From assembly GCA_949317995.1 (NCBI GenBank), contig OX439052.1, forward strand, positions 39,303,432-39,367,431: DNA of 64,000 bases, in the 5' to 3' direction. This DNA comes from Acholoe squamosa. Lineage: Eukaryota > Annelida > Polychaeta > Phyllodocida > Polynoidae. How positions within the stretch are numbered: the first letter of the stretch is position 1; every line of letters begins with the position of its first letter. The notes under the pieces are model-generated. The model searched no databases, was not told the DNA's origin, and saw only the letters and a list, made by a program, of their open reading frames with translations. This document shows positions 12,125 through 24,583 of the stretch, one piece after another. The position numbers and the translations under genes were made by a program.

Positions 12125-15100
12125 ATGGCGACAGCGTCAGAATCCGGACACTCATCCAAAGTGGAGTCTAGTTCTGGAACCAGCTCCTCAACTGTAAGTT
12201 TCTCTTAACTTGTCATTAACATGTGTTTTATATACATGTATGTACATGACATTATTTCTGAACAGATGGGGTATACTATAATAGTTGGGCAGGGGGTTCA
12301 AGAGCCCATCCTCCTTAATTTTCAGTTAAGAGAACAGGAATAGGCTAACAATCTCGGACAATAATGATAAAGGAAAAACCCAGTATGCCGACCAACGGAT
12401 TAACGGATTTAAATGCCGCTGATGCCTGTCTATTAGTTGACATGATGCACCAATGAAGTGCTGGTGAGTCTGCTCACCAGCACTTCATTGGTGCATCATG
12501 TCGACCCTTCCGGGTATTTGTAAATCCCATAGGGTTGGCACGATGTTTGAATGTAGCCCTGGCTAGGGCCGCATTCATGTATCATGACGACCAATGGGCA
12601 TGATGCATTAATGTATCTGCTGCTTCTAAAGACTTAACCCTTTAAAGGCTGCTGATGCATTAATGCATCATGCCCATTGGTCGTTATGATGCACCAATGA
12701 AGCACTAGTGAGACTGCTCACCAGCACTTCATTGGAGCATCATGCTGACCCTCCGGGAGTTTATGTATCAAATTCGTAGGGTCAGCATGATGCACCAATG
12801 AAGCGCTGATGAGCAGTCTCACCAGCAGTTCATTGGTGCATCATGATAACCGATGGGCATGATGCACTCCTGCATCAGCGGCTTTTAAAGGGTTAGACCA
12901 GAATGTTACATGTCAGACTAGTGCAGTGTGTTAATGTGCATAGTCCCAGTTTTTCTGTGATGTTTTCACCAAAACTTCCCACAGTAGGTGAGTGTAGGCC
13001 CATGCACACACAGAAACCATGCTCAGTGTGGGACCCTGGGACTATCCTTTCTGTTTGACTGTTATATCCCTTCAAGGAAAAAAAAACAGAAAAGAAAAAA
13101 AAAAGAAAAATAATACCAGTGCTCAATTTGCTGTGAGGCACCTCCCCCATATATCCTATATCTCTATGTAAATATTACTGTAGTCCGTTCAAACAGGATT
13201 TGTTCTGTGAATACACTGGGATTTTCCTCTGATGTGAGCATGGGATAACATAAGATGTGTCCTTACATGCTATATTGTGATATACACATATAGTGATGCA
13301 TTTCCTATGTATATCGACGAAACTCTAACACCTTGCATATAAGGTGCAGTCCACATAGGTATAAAGCACACCATAAAATTCAGAATACAAGGTTCACCTG
13401 AGTCTTGACTTAAAATCATCCTCGACTTTACAAATCAGATCAAACTGTCCAGCAGATACTAATTGTTAGACACAATTAAGTTGTGTGGGACGCTCACTCA
13501 ATCCTTTATTATGAGTAGCCTATTGCAGAGTTCTCGTTGTTTAAAGCAGGGAAAGTTAGGTTTATCCATGAATTATCTTCAACCATGTTAAAAAGGAAGA
13601 CTGAATTACAATTTCTATAGTTTTTTATTGGACTTTCCTTCAACAGTTTCGGCTCCAGTCGGAGAAGACGAAACCCTGGGAGCCATCGCACCCGGAGACT
13701 CAGGGCCTGTTTAGTTCTGACCCACTGTCAAGTAAACTCAAGGAGAACATGCCTAACCTCATCTCGCACCTCACCATAGACTCACTGTGGTGCCACCTGG
13801 ACGCACTCAATGTCATCAACCGTATGGAGAAGGAGCGCATTGTGGTAAGTTTTAGTCTACTCTGATGAGCTTGAATCAATCATTAATTTTGTCAGCTCCC
13901 CACTCGTAGGGGTCTGAAATCTTTTGGTCTCCATTTTGTTCTATAGTAACATGCAGGTTTATCACTAAAAAGCGGTGACAATTTTCTGTCCCTCCCAACG
14001 AGGGGTCTGAAATTATTTGTCCCCTCCAAATCATCTAACCCTGGGATGCTTGATGGGGGTCCCCTATGTCCAAGTTAATTTCAAAATATGGCCATTTCAC
14101 TCTGTCAATTTTAAGAAAAGTTCACGCCCCAAGCCGATTTTAAGAAAAAAAAAGTCACATGTCACTAAGCCCACCAAAGGCTCAGGTCGCCATGTCGATT
14201 TTAGGAGTATAGAGCCACAACCCTGGCCAGTGTCATAATAGTCGGAATCAGTGAAGAATGCCACTGCTCAACTGAATTTATTTTTTTCTTTATTTTTCCA
14301 TCAAAGGAGACATATCGGGTAAGACAGCAGCAAACTGAAGAGATGGTCTACTCCCTGTTTCGGAGACCATCCTGGGCCTTCCATGGGTTCCTACGAGCGT
14401 TAGCGCTGAGCAACCAGGAACATCTTCTGAGGCTGTTTGTGGAGGACATCAGTGTGTACAATGAGGACCTTAATGACGCACCAACCACCAACCTTCCTGA
14501 ACAGTAAGTAATTCTACTCAGGCCAACAGCCTACAACAACAGATAGCAATTCTACCCCGGCCAAGAACCAACCGGGCAACTAGATAAGTGGTGACCATAC
14601 AGAAGTCAGAAGAGTCATAGCAATTTGCCTACTATCACTCATGATGCTTAGAACTGTTCCACCTCTTAATGGCTGAAGGTTTTCCCTAATTTTACGGATT
14701 ATCAAGTTCAATGCACTCCTATACAAAGCCTAGATTTAAAGGGGTTCTATTGATCATTTCAGCTTACACCCTTTATTTCCGTCAAAAATCTATGATTATA
14801 GAGTAATGCTATACAGACATACCAAATGAGCAGAAATAGAAATACCTCAGCAACATACTATAACCCTACTGCCCCTACTAACAGCCTGAGCAGATGGATA
14901 GCAAGGTATTCAATAACTAACAAACAAAAATCAAGTTAATAATCAAACTTTTTTCAGGTACTCGTTCCTATCTTGTATCATCTGTGAGGACCTTGTGAAT
15001 GACAACCGTGTCCTGGTGTGCGACCACTCCGTGTGTAAGACTTGTGTCGAGGAAGCAGAACGAGCAGGAATAGACGAGATAGAGTGCAGTGTTACTGGCT

Positions 15101-18100
15101 GTGCTAGGTAAGCTTTTATTTCATTCAGGAACTCTTCTTTCCTATGAACTAATTACTCTTTTGAATTTTAGCTGATGCCCTCATATATGTTTAATTGAAT
15201 CATTTATCAGTTTTTAATGTGACTGGAAAAAATTAAAAGAAGTAACCCCAAAGAAAGTATGATTTTAAGGTCCTTTTAAGTATTTCTGAGTGTCAATTAG
15301 GTTTAAAATTATCCTCTACTTCCCCAAATATAATTGTTAAGATAAACTAGTAAGATGTCATTGCATCTAAGTAAAGTACCCATGGATCTATGATCCTTGA
15401 CCTAAGCTATGTCTTGATATTTTTAATCTATTGCCATCTTTTAGAACATTAATTATCATCTAAAAAATATCTGAAGGTCGACATCATTAAAGGATTGGAA
15501 GGTGAATCTGCAGCATGACGAGCACATCCAGACATTGTCGGACATACAGCGCCGCTTTAACCGCCATAACCATCGACGACACACTAATAACATCTGTGGG
15601 CACTGTAAGGTGGATGGTCACACTGTACCAAGCTCTCACTACTGCCAGACATGCCCTGCATGGATATGTGGCAGGTTCGTATAACAAAATGTCAGGAGGT
15701 CGTTTCTTAATTCACCATGTTCACACTGAGCCCTACGACTTGAAATTTCAATGCTGTTCATATGGAAATTCTGGTACGACTTAGAGGGTGCAGTCGTTGT
15801 CTGTTAAGTAGTACCCCCCTGAAGTGTCTGATAGTTGGCATATATAAGAATTATTACAATACACGAATAAACCACGATGGTAACAAGGTATTTTAAACCT
15901 TTATACTCACGCTACTTTGAATAAATTCTAGATAGAAAAGCCTGATAGACTTGTGATTCATAAGAGGGTTCTTCGATTATTTGGACATAATCAAGAAAAT
16001 TGTTATGTGTTACACTTTCCAACTTGGTGCTAGAGATATACCAAGTACCCGCCTTCCCTTATCCATGGTAGCAATAAATAGAATTATCAACCTAACAATA
16101 TACATGTATACACATTCCAGTTGTTTCCGGCTGCATCAAGTGAAGAAGAATTTCAGCGGTCATGACATCAGCCACAACCACCATCAGGACGAGTGCTGCG
16201 CTCACCAGAGGGAGGCCAAGAGCTACTGTGAGGTATGTATTCCTCCTTTGTAGGAATCCTAATTGCGGCCGCCATTGTTTGATCTGGTATCTGCGAGATA
16301 AGCACTGACAAAAAACTATCATGATCAGTACTGGTTGCACCCGAAGAACCAGCAGAAGAACTTGTGGTGCATACCCAGGGGCACATACATCATCGTAAAG
16401 AGTAATTTCAGCATCAATTTTTGATATTGAATAAAACCTAAGATATCTAATCTTTATAAATATATTCAGAATTGTTTGAATTACCAGAGTAATATTGAAA
16501 CTTTCCATATGTAATCAGTGATATTGTAAATCTTGATAACAATTTGAAACTAAATTGTTAGCCACTTTTAAATTCTTGATTGGTACAAATCTTTTTTTTT
16601 TTACTTGCTGTAGGTGTGTCGTATAGCATGTTGCCAGACGTGTGAGCTGAAGATCTGTGAGCACTCTCCCCAGCCACGTGAGACTTCAACACAGTGGGGT
16701 CAGAGGTAAGGCTTTTGATTAACATTTTGTGAATAGTAGTTGGTGGAGTCTTTGGTTTTCAAAAAGTTGTTTGACAACCCCTGTGTTAACTTTCAACGGA
16801 TTTGAAAGACAGAAATGACTTGAATCGTCTGGATTCTTGGCTCTTTCAAACTTCTGAACGCTTTCAAAGAAGTCTGAAAAGATGAATTTTCATGAGTCTG
16901 CTGAAAACGTCTTGCTTCTTATGTCCTTTCAACACCAAACATCTGAGAAATAATTTCATTACTTGGAACATTACAACACCTCTCCATTTGTCTCAAATGG
17001 AAAGTTTCAATATCTTTACCATTATTATTTGTTCAAGGATGAGAGAGGGACTGGAGACATTTAAGACTAAAGTCAGAGTGGAGGTTGAGTATGGAAAGCT
17101 TGCATCTGGCTTGAGGGAGAAAATGTTGGCATACCGTCAAGAGATCGAGCATGTCCGTTCTGAGGCCATAAATAAAGTGAATGTGTGGAGCGAAGAACAA
17201 CTGAGGAGACTAGACGGGAGTGAGGCAAAAGTAAGCAGCAATCTTTATTACTGTAAATGTAAATGTTTCTTTTTAAGTAATGTATCAAGCAAATTAAAAC
17301 TTTGCATGAAAAGGTATGGCTTATATGCGAGGATGGAGTCACACTACCACTTATAAATATATTCTGCCAAAGTTGGTTCTGCGATTATAAACTATAAAAC
17401 ATGCGCCTTATAGGTCTTCCATGAGCTCAGGGTGCACCTTATATGCGAGGTATTATGGTATCTAATTATTTTACTTGAATCTATTTACGTAGCTAAGAGA
17501 TACAGACAATAAAAGGGATAGACTGCTGTCACTTACTCAGTGCTGAGACACCTTCTTTGAGGAGAACTTCAAGACCGCTGATGTAGACTTAAAAGTAAGA
17601 GCAATTTACAGAAAAAGGTTTCTACAATTTTTAAAATTTTACTAATTAATAGTGTTTTTTTTTCCTATTATAGAAATGCCTGCACAAAAAAAAGTTTTAA
17701 CATTCTTTTGAGTAATATTCATTTGTTGCCAAAGGTATGTGTATTTCCATCTTTATCAGGCAGGTTTTTAATAACTGGACTTGGATTTAATTACTTTTAC
17801 ACTCCATGTGCAATTGCTTTATGCAGGAACCCATTGAGCAGCACATAAGAACATTGGAAGAATGCTACATGGCATCCATCGGTCTACTTTCTAAATGTTC
17901 CTCTGACATCAAGACTGTCCGGAACACCAGGAAGAGCATAAATCTGGAGGTCCATGACGTCAGTGACTTCAGTGACGTCACGACGTCAACTGATGTCACC
18001 CTTGACGTGCAAAGTGACGTCACAGGTACATATCCTTCCCACTGACGTATGTCATGTGGTAAGTTTTGTTACTATTGATGGAACAGGAAGAATATGTATA

Positions 18101-20793
18101 CACTGTTAAACAGCGGCAAGGGTTTCACAGTAGATTGCTTCTGTTTTTGGAAAACAGTATTAGTTGCTCTCAATACAAATCCAATGATCCGATGTGGGTT
18201 GTCCTGTACCCAGTACAGTGGTCTTTATAGCCCATTTACAATTGGGACTGAGAGTGTGGGGGGAGAGCCTGATACAAATGTTAAATCATCAAAAAGTAAT
18301 GAATAATAAAAGAAATTATACATAATGATATGAAATTTGAGATTAATTTGTTTCTGTTTTTAAGAGTGAGGATGTTAACATTGACATATCACCTGTACGT
18401 TTTAAAGCAATATGTCAAAGGTATATTTCTTCTACCAACTTTGCAGACACTGTGCCTAAAGAAATAATAAGAGCAACTGCACCAAAGCATGGTACGTAGG
18501 CCTTAGATCTGTTCTTCATTATCTAAGCATTAGAATATCTTTTACCCCTGGATCGTGTTTCAATAGTTTCCACGACTGGACACCCTCAAATCGTAGTGGG
18601 AGATGTAAGAAATGACTCCATACCAGTGACTACATAGTGAGCTCCAGTAGAGGCCTCAAAATAGCAGCTGCTATTTATTCAACTACTGGCTCAATACACA
18701 CCACTATGAAGTCATAGCACCCAGTCATAGGGGCCACTATTGGCTACATAGTGACCAGTCATACCTCCTTCATGGTCTAGTATGCACTCCTGTGTTCAAA
18801 TGAGCATAGGGCTGCAGTAACTACTTCGATGTCTCATATAGGAGTCGGGCCTTGAATAGCAGCCTCCATTGAATAGGGGCTGGGGTAGGAGGGCTGTCAA
18901 ATCAATAGGGGCCGGACCTTGAATAGGGTCCTAGTGGGGCCGGTTTTAGGTGGTTTTAGGAAGACAACCGAGACCCCCCAGCCCAAATGATGTATAATAG
19001 ATAATTCCCTTTCAAATCACATATGATAGATCTATATCTAATGACCTAATTGTATCGAAAACACTCTGTTATTCTTTCTTAATAGTAGGGCTGAGGTGTC
19101 AGCTAGGTGTGATATCCTTTGTATTTTATTAGAAAGCCATGGTGGGTGAGGGTTGGGTATGACAGGCATGACAGCTTTGTAAGGCCTAGTGCTCTATCTA
19201 CACCACTGCATAGTAGTAACTACATAGTTGGCCCATGTGTGGACATAATGCTCAATTCTTAGGTGAAACATCACACTTTTCCAAATGATATTTTATTCTT
19301 AAGGGAAAAAAAATGCCATCCAAGAGCCAAAGGCGCTGGCCACAGGGTTATAGGTAGTACTGTAAAGAAACAGATTGGGTACATTTGAGCAAAGGAGTGC
19401 AGAGGGCAGCAGCTAAGGCTACCCACAAATTATTCACACAGAGGGTTGTCATACCAGGGTCCCTTATTGAAGCACTGCTGTGGTAGCTATTTAGCCAGCA
19501 GGCAGTACGATCACCCAGTAATGTAGCCAGCTATTTAGTCTCCAAGGCCAAAATTCTAAGATCACCTGCGCTAAGATTTGACCCATCTCCAGTCGTAGCT
19601 GGCTGAACCTGTCATGGAAACTATTGAAACACCATCCTGGTCAACTGCAGGATTTATACAGTATTCCCATTGGTCATAATCAATGGTACATGAAAGCAGC
19701 TCTGCAGTGAGCGTATTCGGGGCTGCATTCATGTATCATACCGACCAATTGACATGATACATTAATTTTGACATATCAATAGAAAATTGGTGTGTTTAAA
19801 AAGGGAAACAAAAACCAGTGGGATGAAGGTGATCAAAACTTTCCCTTTCACTCTTCGGTATGGTTTGACATGTAAATCAATTCAAATCATTACAAGTATA
19901 GCGACTGACAGAGAGAGAGACAGAGGACAGTATGATTCATGACATTTCTGAATTTCTCTCTTTTTGCAGCAACATTTATTGCAATGACCACCTGCAGTCC
20001 CTACATCTGGGATATTGCATGGACGCGTACAGGAGAACTGCTGGTGAGCTCAATGCGAGGAGTCGAGTGTTTCGAAGTTGACCTTGAACAGAGGACTCTA
20101 ACCAAGCAAGCACACTATCACAGTGACCAAGAAGTCACAAGTGTTGCCTGCTCTAAGAATACTGACTATTGGGTGTGCTGCTGCTTTCGAAAAGGCATTT
20201 ATGTACATAGTTCACTGCATAACCATAACCCGATTGGAGTTTTCACCTTTCCTGATGAGATATACAAGATCCGTATTGATGATCTGGACTGGTTATACCT
20301 GGCTTCAAGTTCTTATTCAAATGTAGTACACATCAGCAAAGATCTACGAGATCCTAGAGCTATCACCAGAACCATTGAGCTTAACCGACAGTCCAACCGT
20401 ACACCTACGCTTTCCTTCGCATGTATGCCGCAAGGTAATGGCTCCATCCTTGTTAGGTGCTCTGAGAGTCAGCGAGTTGAGTTAGTCAAAGACAATGAGA
20501 TTCTCCCCCTAGGACCAGAACAGAAGGATGGAATAAAGGTCTTATTGGAACCAGTCTGTAGCATTACAACCGATTCACATTCCAATGTATACATTTGCTA
20601 TCCTGACTCTCAGACCGTTTCAGTTTTCGATTTGGAAGCCAACTTTTTGCACCAGTTGGAAATGGACCTCAGTTTCACCCAGCCCGAGTGTCTCGCTGTC
20701 ACTGTATCTGAAGATGGAAAACAACTAATGGCAGTTGGAGTGTTTGATTTGTTGAGTTTTACATGGAATGTCCAGGTCCATGTCCTCAGCTGA
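12125..20793 (+). CDS. CARD-RING-B-box-coiled coil-propeller protein (TRIM-type E3 ligase candidate)
   Basis: Eleven exons join in phase to 758 codons: 12125-12193, 13647-13844, 14307-14503, 14958-15107, 15477-15674, 16121-16232, 16614-16705, 17038-17230, 17827-18025, 18447-18491 and 19970-20793. Residues about 48-135 form a CARD (MPNLISHLTIDSLWCHLDAL, then EKERIVETYR and WAFHGFLRALALSNQEHLL). A RING follows at C161-C203 (CIIC, CDH, CKTC, C..TGC). B-box 1 covers about 245-285 (CGHC...C..C...C...FSGHD) and B-box 2 about 297-325. A charged coiled coil lies near 340-440 and a beta-propeller of NHL type at about 486-758. RING/B-box proteins of this layout are ubiquitin ligases; CARD mediates homotypic signalling contacts. 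A role in cytosolic immune signalling is inferred. The exon-5 acceptor has a weak pyrimidine tract and is chosen because it keeps frame. Confidence 0.88.
12441..12846. repeat. Three hairpins in CARD-TRIM intron 1, one with perfect 28-bp arms
   Basis: At 12441-12500 the arm CATGATGCACCAATGAAGTG plus CTGGTGAG is perfectly inverted across the 4-base loop TCTG. Two further, slightly imperfect copies lie at about 12687-12744 and 12787-12845. Between them are shared linkers with GACCAATGGGCATGATGCA. The family recurs near 4.6, 5.96, 19.7 and 62.7 kb. Confidence 0.9.
14045..14230 (+). repeat. CATGTCGATTTTAAGAAA family repeat, copy c
   Basis: It starts with GATGGGGGTCCCCTATGTCC and ends CGCCATGTCGATTTTAGGAG, with diverged internal units. 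It lies in CARD-TRIM intron 2. Confidence 0.6.
16266..16345 (+). repeat. Dispersed repeat (pair with 1725-1810)
   Basis: CCATTGTTTGATCTGGTA and GAGATAAGCACTGA are shared with 1725-1810. It lies in the intron after exon 6 of the CARD-TRIM gene. Confidence 0.55.
17493..17594 (+). other. Possible poison or decayed cassette exon in the CARD-TRIM gene
   Basis: This 102-nt stretch sits between an AG acceptor (tttacgtag) and a GTAAGA donor. It is in phase 0 on both sides, so inclusion would keep the frame of the flanking exons. The frame reads LRDTDNKRDRLLSLTQC, then TGA, then DTFFEENFKTADVDLK. Skipping it gives the full 758-aa protein; including it would cut the protein in the coiled coil, before the propeller. 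A decayed exon and a chance open stretch are both possible. Confidence 0.4.
18547..19640. mobile_element. TIR DNA transposon, non-autonomous, copy 1 (inverted relative to 43484-44797)
   Basis: The ends CCTGGATCGTGTTTCAATAG and its mirror (TATTGAAACACCATCCTGG) form terminal inverted repeats of about 25 bp. The 1.09-kb body has no transposase frame. It lies inside the intron before the last CARD-TRIM exon. A second, longer copy is at 43484-44797 on the opposite strand, with extended similarity over its whole length. Confidence 0.8.
19680..19969. other. Intron remainder with one hairpin-family fragment
   Basis: CATTCATGTATCATACCGACC and GACATGATACATTAA near 19730-19770 are parts of the GATGCATCA palindromic family. 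Nothing else is recognised before the acceptor at 19969. Confidence 0.45.
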
Positions 20794-22027
20794 GGAACTT
20801 GGCTAAGGTTTTGGAATGCATGATCAGGAGTCTTTCAGGTTCAAATCTGAGAACTAAGCTGAAGGTACCCATTTAAGAGCTTAGAGGGGCAGCTTTAAGG
20901 TTCAACATGGAGAGAAAAACAAAGGAGAGGGTTTCATTATTAGTTTTAATTCAGGGATACATAGTGCATTACTACATCAAGCTAACAATGTGTGTTGATG
21001 CACCCTTCAACAGTTGAAAGGTCACCATGATACACAATCATATTATGTTACTGGAGATAACGCACCACCCTCAAATGTTTAAACTATTACTGGCAATTCA
21101 CATTGTCTGTTGTGCAAGTTTAGTGTGACATAAAATCACGAACAAAAAGCACTAAAGCAATCGGTAAGGGTTTTATGTTCTAGGGTATGTCTCCCTTGGC
21201 TTAAGCTAAAAAATGTCGCTTTCCATCTTGAAGCCTAACAAATCAAGCATTAGATTTGTAACTATGAATAAAGCAGTGGGGCCTTTTTTCAGATGTGCAA
21301 AGTATTTCGATGCCTGACTCACGAATGGCTGAAGGTTTTTTTGGTCCTATGACTGAGGTCAGAAAAAAAACTTATCCCCCTTTTTGAACAATAGTCTCGT
21401 GCAGCCTTTCACATATAAAAGGATAAAAGCTTTTTCTCTTCCGTTTAAGCAAGTGGAGGGTTATCTAGAGTAAAATCACTTGTTTTAAATTAAAGAAGAC
21501 GTCCAGGCAGAAAAAGTGTAAAAAGTATCAATGATATCATCAATAGTATTAATTGCCTTCTAAATAAGTAACCAATAAGTACCAATAAGATTATGATTAT
21601 CGCTTATAATAATTCTGCAATGCCATGAATATGTATCTGCAATGCACTAACAACATGGAATGTGGACCTATGTTCGTTTCTGAGAGTAGCATTTAATTTA
21701 TAGACAATACTCATGATGTAGAAAATATGCTAATGACATTAACAATCATGTTATCCACATAACAGTGAAATACTAGTTACATTATGAGCACAACAATCAA
21801 TGGAACGTGAAATGTATTGGCCTTTGCTGATTCCTATTTCGAATTTTGTGATATGACATGTTAAGTTTTTTGTGATAAAAAAAAACCGCCACAAAAGCAC
21901 CATGTAAAAGAATTCAATAACTGAAAGTCTTTATCCCACGAATTGCTGCATTCAAGCATCTTCAAGGCAATGTGGTAGGCCTTAAATGCAAAAGAAAGGT
22001 ATTAACGGAGACATTGGATATTGTCAT
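20794..22027 (+). other. CARD-TRIM 3' UTR and intergenic DNA
   Basis: No coding sequence. The first part is probably the 3' UTR, up to the AATAAA at 21267. AT-rich and featureless after that. Confidence 0.45.
21267..21272 (+). promoter_or_regulatory. Poly(A) signal of the CARD-TRIM gene
   Basis: An AATAAA hexamer about 470 bp after the TGA at 20791; the first good candidate for the transcript end. Confidence 0.5.
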
Positions 22028-22288
22028 GAAAGGCTGTCTAGATGGGGGTCCCCATGCATGTCACTTGTCAACTTTAAGTAAAGTCAATACGCGGGAGTCA
22101 CTAACTATGTCATTTCTCCTGTTCTTTCCATTGAGGTCCATTTCTCATATCAATTTTAAGAAAAGGCCATGTCCCATGTAATATATCTTTTTGGTCCATG
22201 TTATTGTCACTACACGCTCCATGTCCTTGGTCACTTTTATCAAATGGGCAAGTCACCCTGTCGATTTTAAGAGTCTAGACCCATATGA
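22028..22288 (+). repeat. CATGTCGATTTTAAGAAA family repeat, copy d
   Basis: It begins CTAGATGGGGGTCCCCATG and ends CTGTCGATTTTAAGAGTCTAGA. TCTAGA or CTAGA at both ends may mark the borders of the element. Confidence 0.65.
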
Positions 22289-23582
22289 AAAAGTATAAAG
22301 CCTCCCCATTCTCATTTTATGTTTAACAAAGTTATCAAAAAAAGAAAAGAAGTTGGGTTGTTAATTCCTTTACAAATAAGACGCAAGGCGGAGCATCATA
22401 ATAACAAGAAGATAATAAAAGTATGATGATTCAGATCCAGATGAACTTCCTTTACGATCCTCCAACCTTTTGATAACTTCACATGGCCGTGATATCCATA
22501 AGAATAGTAAAATAAATTATTACTCATATGTTATTGACTTTGAATGGTATTTTGTCACTTTAAATCATGCATTATCGACCCCCTTTAACTAGTTTAATGC
22601 CTGCTGCTATCACGTACCAGGTACAACAAATTGTCCAAAAATAACTTATTAATAACTTATTGTTGTGGCCTGCCACTGTTTCCGATAATCAAGTATGGTT
22701 GATATAATGCAGTATCTATAGTGGTTCCAGGCACAACGGCCACAGATTAAAACTGTGGTTTGAGCTAATCTTGGTGATTTTCTGTTGTCATGATGTGTGT
22801 GTTTGTAAAGCCATCCTGTACCTATATTCTATATTTTAAAGCGAATCTGATACCTCTAAATCAGTGAAAACATAGTCATATCTCTCAGATAGAGTTAGTG
22901 TCCCCCGGACACTAACTCACCTGTCCAAGTTACACACCATTTAGACAGGGCACCAGTCTACAGGTACTTATACTAAGGATTGCCATTTATAGGTGAATGG
23001 CATAAGGTAGGGGGCTTCCATAAAGTATGTATGCATTTCTGTTCACAGAAAAATGACTCCCACCCCCATGTTGCATTATGTATGCATGGAGGAGACCCCC
23101 ACCCCCTTAGTACTTACTCAATTGCCAAACTGACCTCCCCCCTTCCCTCATCCCCCCGTCTTGATACACATACACTAAATGATTACAAGAACGAATTATC
23201 AGTAAGAATCCATTATTCTGAATCAATCAATTAAGTAGGGGGCTTGGTGGATTTTTAGTTGCCAGACACTTCTTGTCTGACCACCCTCCCTCCTGTCCCA
23301 ACTATAAGGTAGGCCTGAAGTAATTATGAGTCCTGACTAAAGGCTGGTTGAGTTCACTTCACAGTATCCTTGTGAGAGGAGGGGAAGCTTCATTTTGGGA
23401 CATTACCCCAACAAATATCACTATTTGTTGGGGTAATGGGGGATAACACCCCATCCCCTCCACTTATTGATATTGATATATGGTTGATTCATGATTTATA
23501 TCCCTCTCTGCTTCAACTACTTTAGCAATGATTCCCCATTTGTACAGTCCTTATTTGCCTAAAGAAGAATTCATCAATGCAA
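22289..23582. other. Intergenic, no gene seen
   Basis: No exon or RNA gene is recognised. A short inverted repeat, CCCCAACAAATA/TATTTGTTGGGG, lies near 23410-23440. Confidence 0.4.
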
Positions 23583-23711
23583 ACCCAGTCAACAAAAAAT
23601 GTTGCAAAACATTTCAAAACATTTCCCTATGGCTCCTTATCATGGCAAAATGTTTTAAAACATTAAAAATGTTTTTTTTTATGTTAAATAATGTTTTTTT
23701 GTTGAGTGGGT
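23583..23711. mobile_element. Small AT-rich MITE with ACCCAGTCAACA ends
   Basis: ACCCAGTCAACA at 23583 and TGTTGAGTGGGT at 23700-23711 are inverted with one mismatch. The body repeats AACATTT and its complement. It resembles the element at 33663-34172 in its CCAGTGGG-type ends and simple self-complementary body. Confidence 0.55.
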
Positions 23712-23961
23712 ACGTAAAGATTATGCCAATATGCCTGTAGACCGCCACCCCTGCATTTAATGTCACATTTGTCTGCATTTGCCAAGATCCCCCTCCTACC
23801 CCCTGGGTGTGTACAATACTTTATAGAAGCACCCTTACACTTAGGCTGCTGCTACATAAGAGGGTGGTCAGCTGTCAGCAAACATTGCCTAGAGGTCAAT
23901 GGTTTTTCTTATGACACTGTGCCCCTGCTTACCTAGACTCAAGCCACTTTACCACAAAACA

Positions 23962-23964
<3 letters not shown>

Positions 23965-24014
<50 letters not shown>
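23965..24014. repeat. (TA)n microsatellite
   Basis: About 25 TA units. Frames read through it on both strands are artefacts. Confidence 0.95.
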
Positions 24015-24015
<1 letters not shown>

Positions 24016-24583
24016 TGCAGCTCACATAAAAGGCATGCACTGAGTTCATCTCAAAGGTGTCATTCCTGTTTTTCACATTATGAGTACTAGTCTTTAATAA
24101 TATAACATTCCCTTTAACGCACCTGCTCACTTTGTGCAGATTCCCTCATGCACAGCAAGTATATGCTTGTGTATAAGCTGTAATTCATATGTGAGGCATT
24201 ATGGTATGTGCAATTATAGTACACACAAAACATTCAAGGGGGCAGCACCATGGCAGTCAGAGACCATGGTTGAGGGATTTTCCATGATACTATGGACATG
24301 CTTATGGGAGGAAAAAGCCACACTGTTACTGAAGTGCTTAGCAGCCCTCTCTAGCCTTACAGGTATGAAGAGAAATATAATATATATGCTCTTCTGTGAT
24401 GCAAATGGGCAAGGGTAAAATCCAGCTTTAACGAAGCAATGCCCCTCCCTGAATACAATTTTAAGATAATAATTAAATATCAGGACTGCAAGGGCCAAGT
24501 ATGATTCCAAACACATACATGTATGTGTTTTATAGGCCCTTGTGTGCCAACAACTCTACATACCATTTCTTGTAGTCTGAAGG

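Noticed and set aside
12441-12846. Hairpin cluster as a CRISPR array
   Set aside because: The units are palindromes with unequal linkers in a eukaryotic intron; no cas genes and no uniform spacers.
16092-16508. 138-aa minus-strand frame
   Set aside because: It lies opposite a well-supported B-box exon of the CARD-TRIM gene and a dispersed repeat; no family match.
17544-17546. TGA in the cassette at 17493-17594 as a selenocysteine codon
   Set aside because: No selenoprotein family match, and skipping the cassette already gives a complete in-phase protein.
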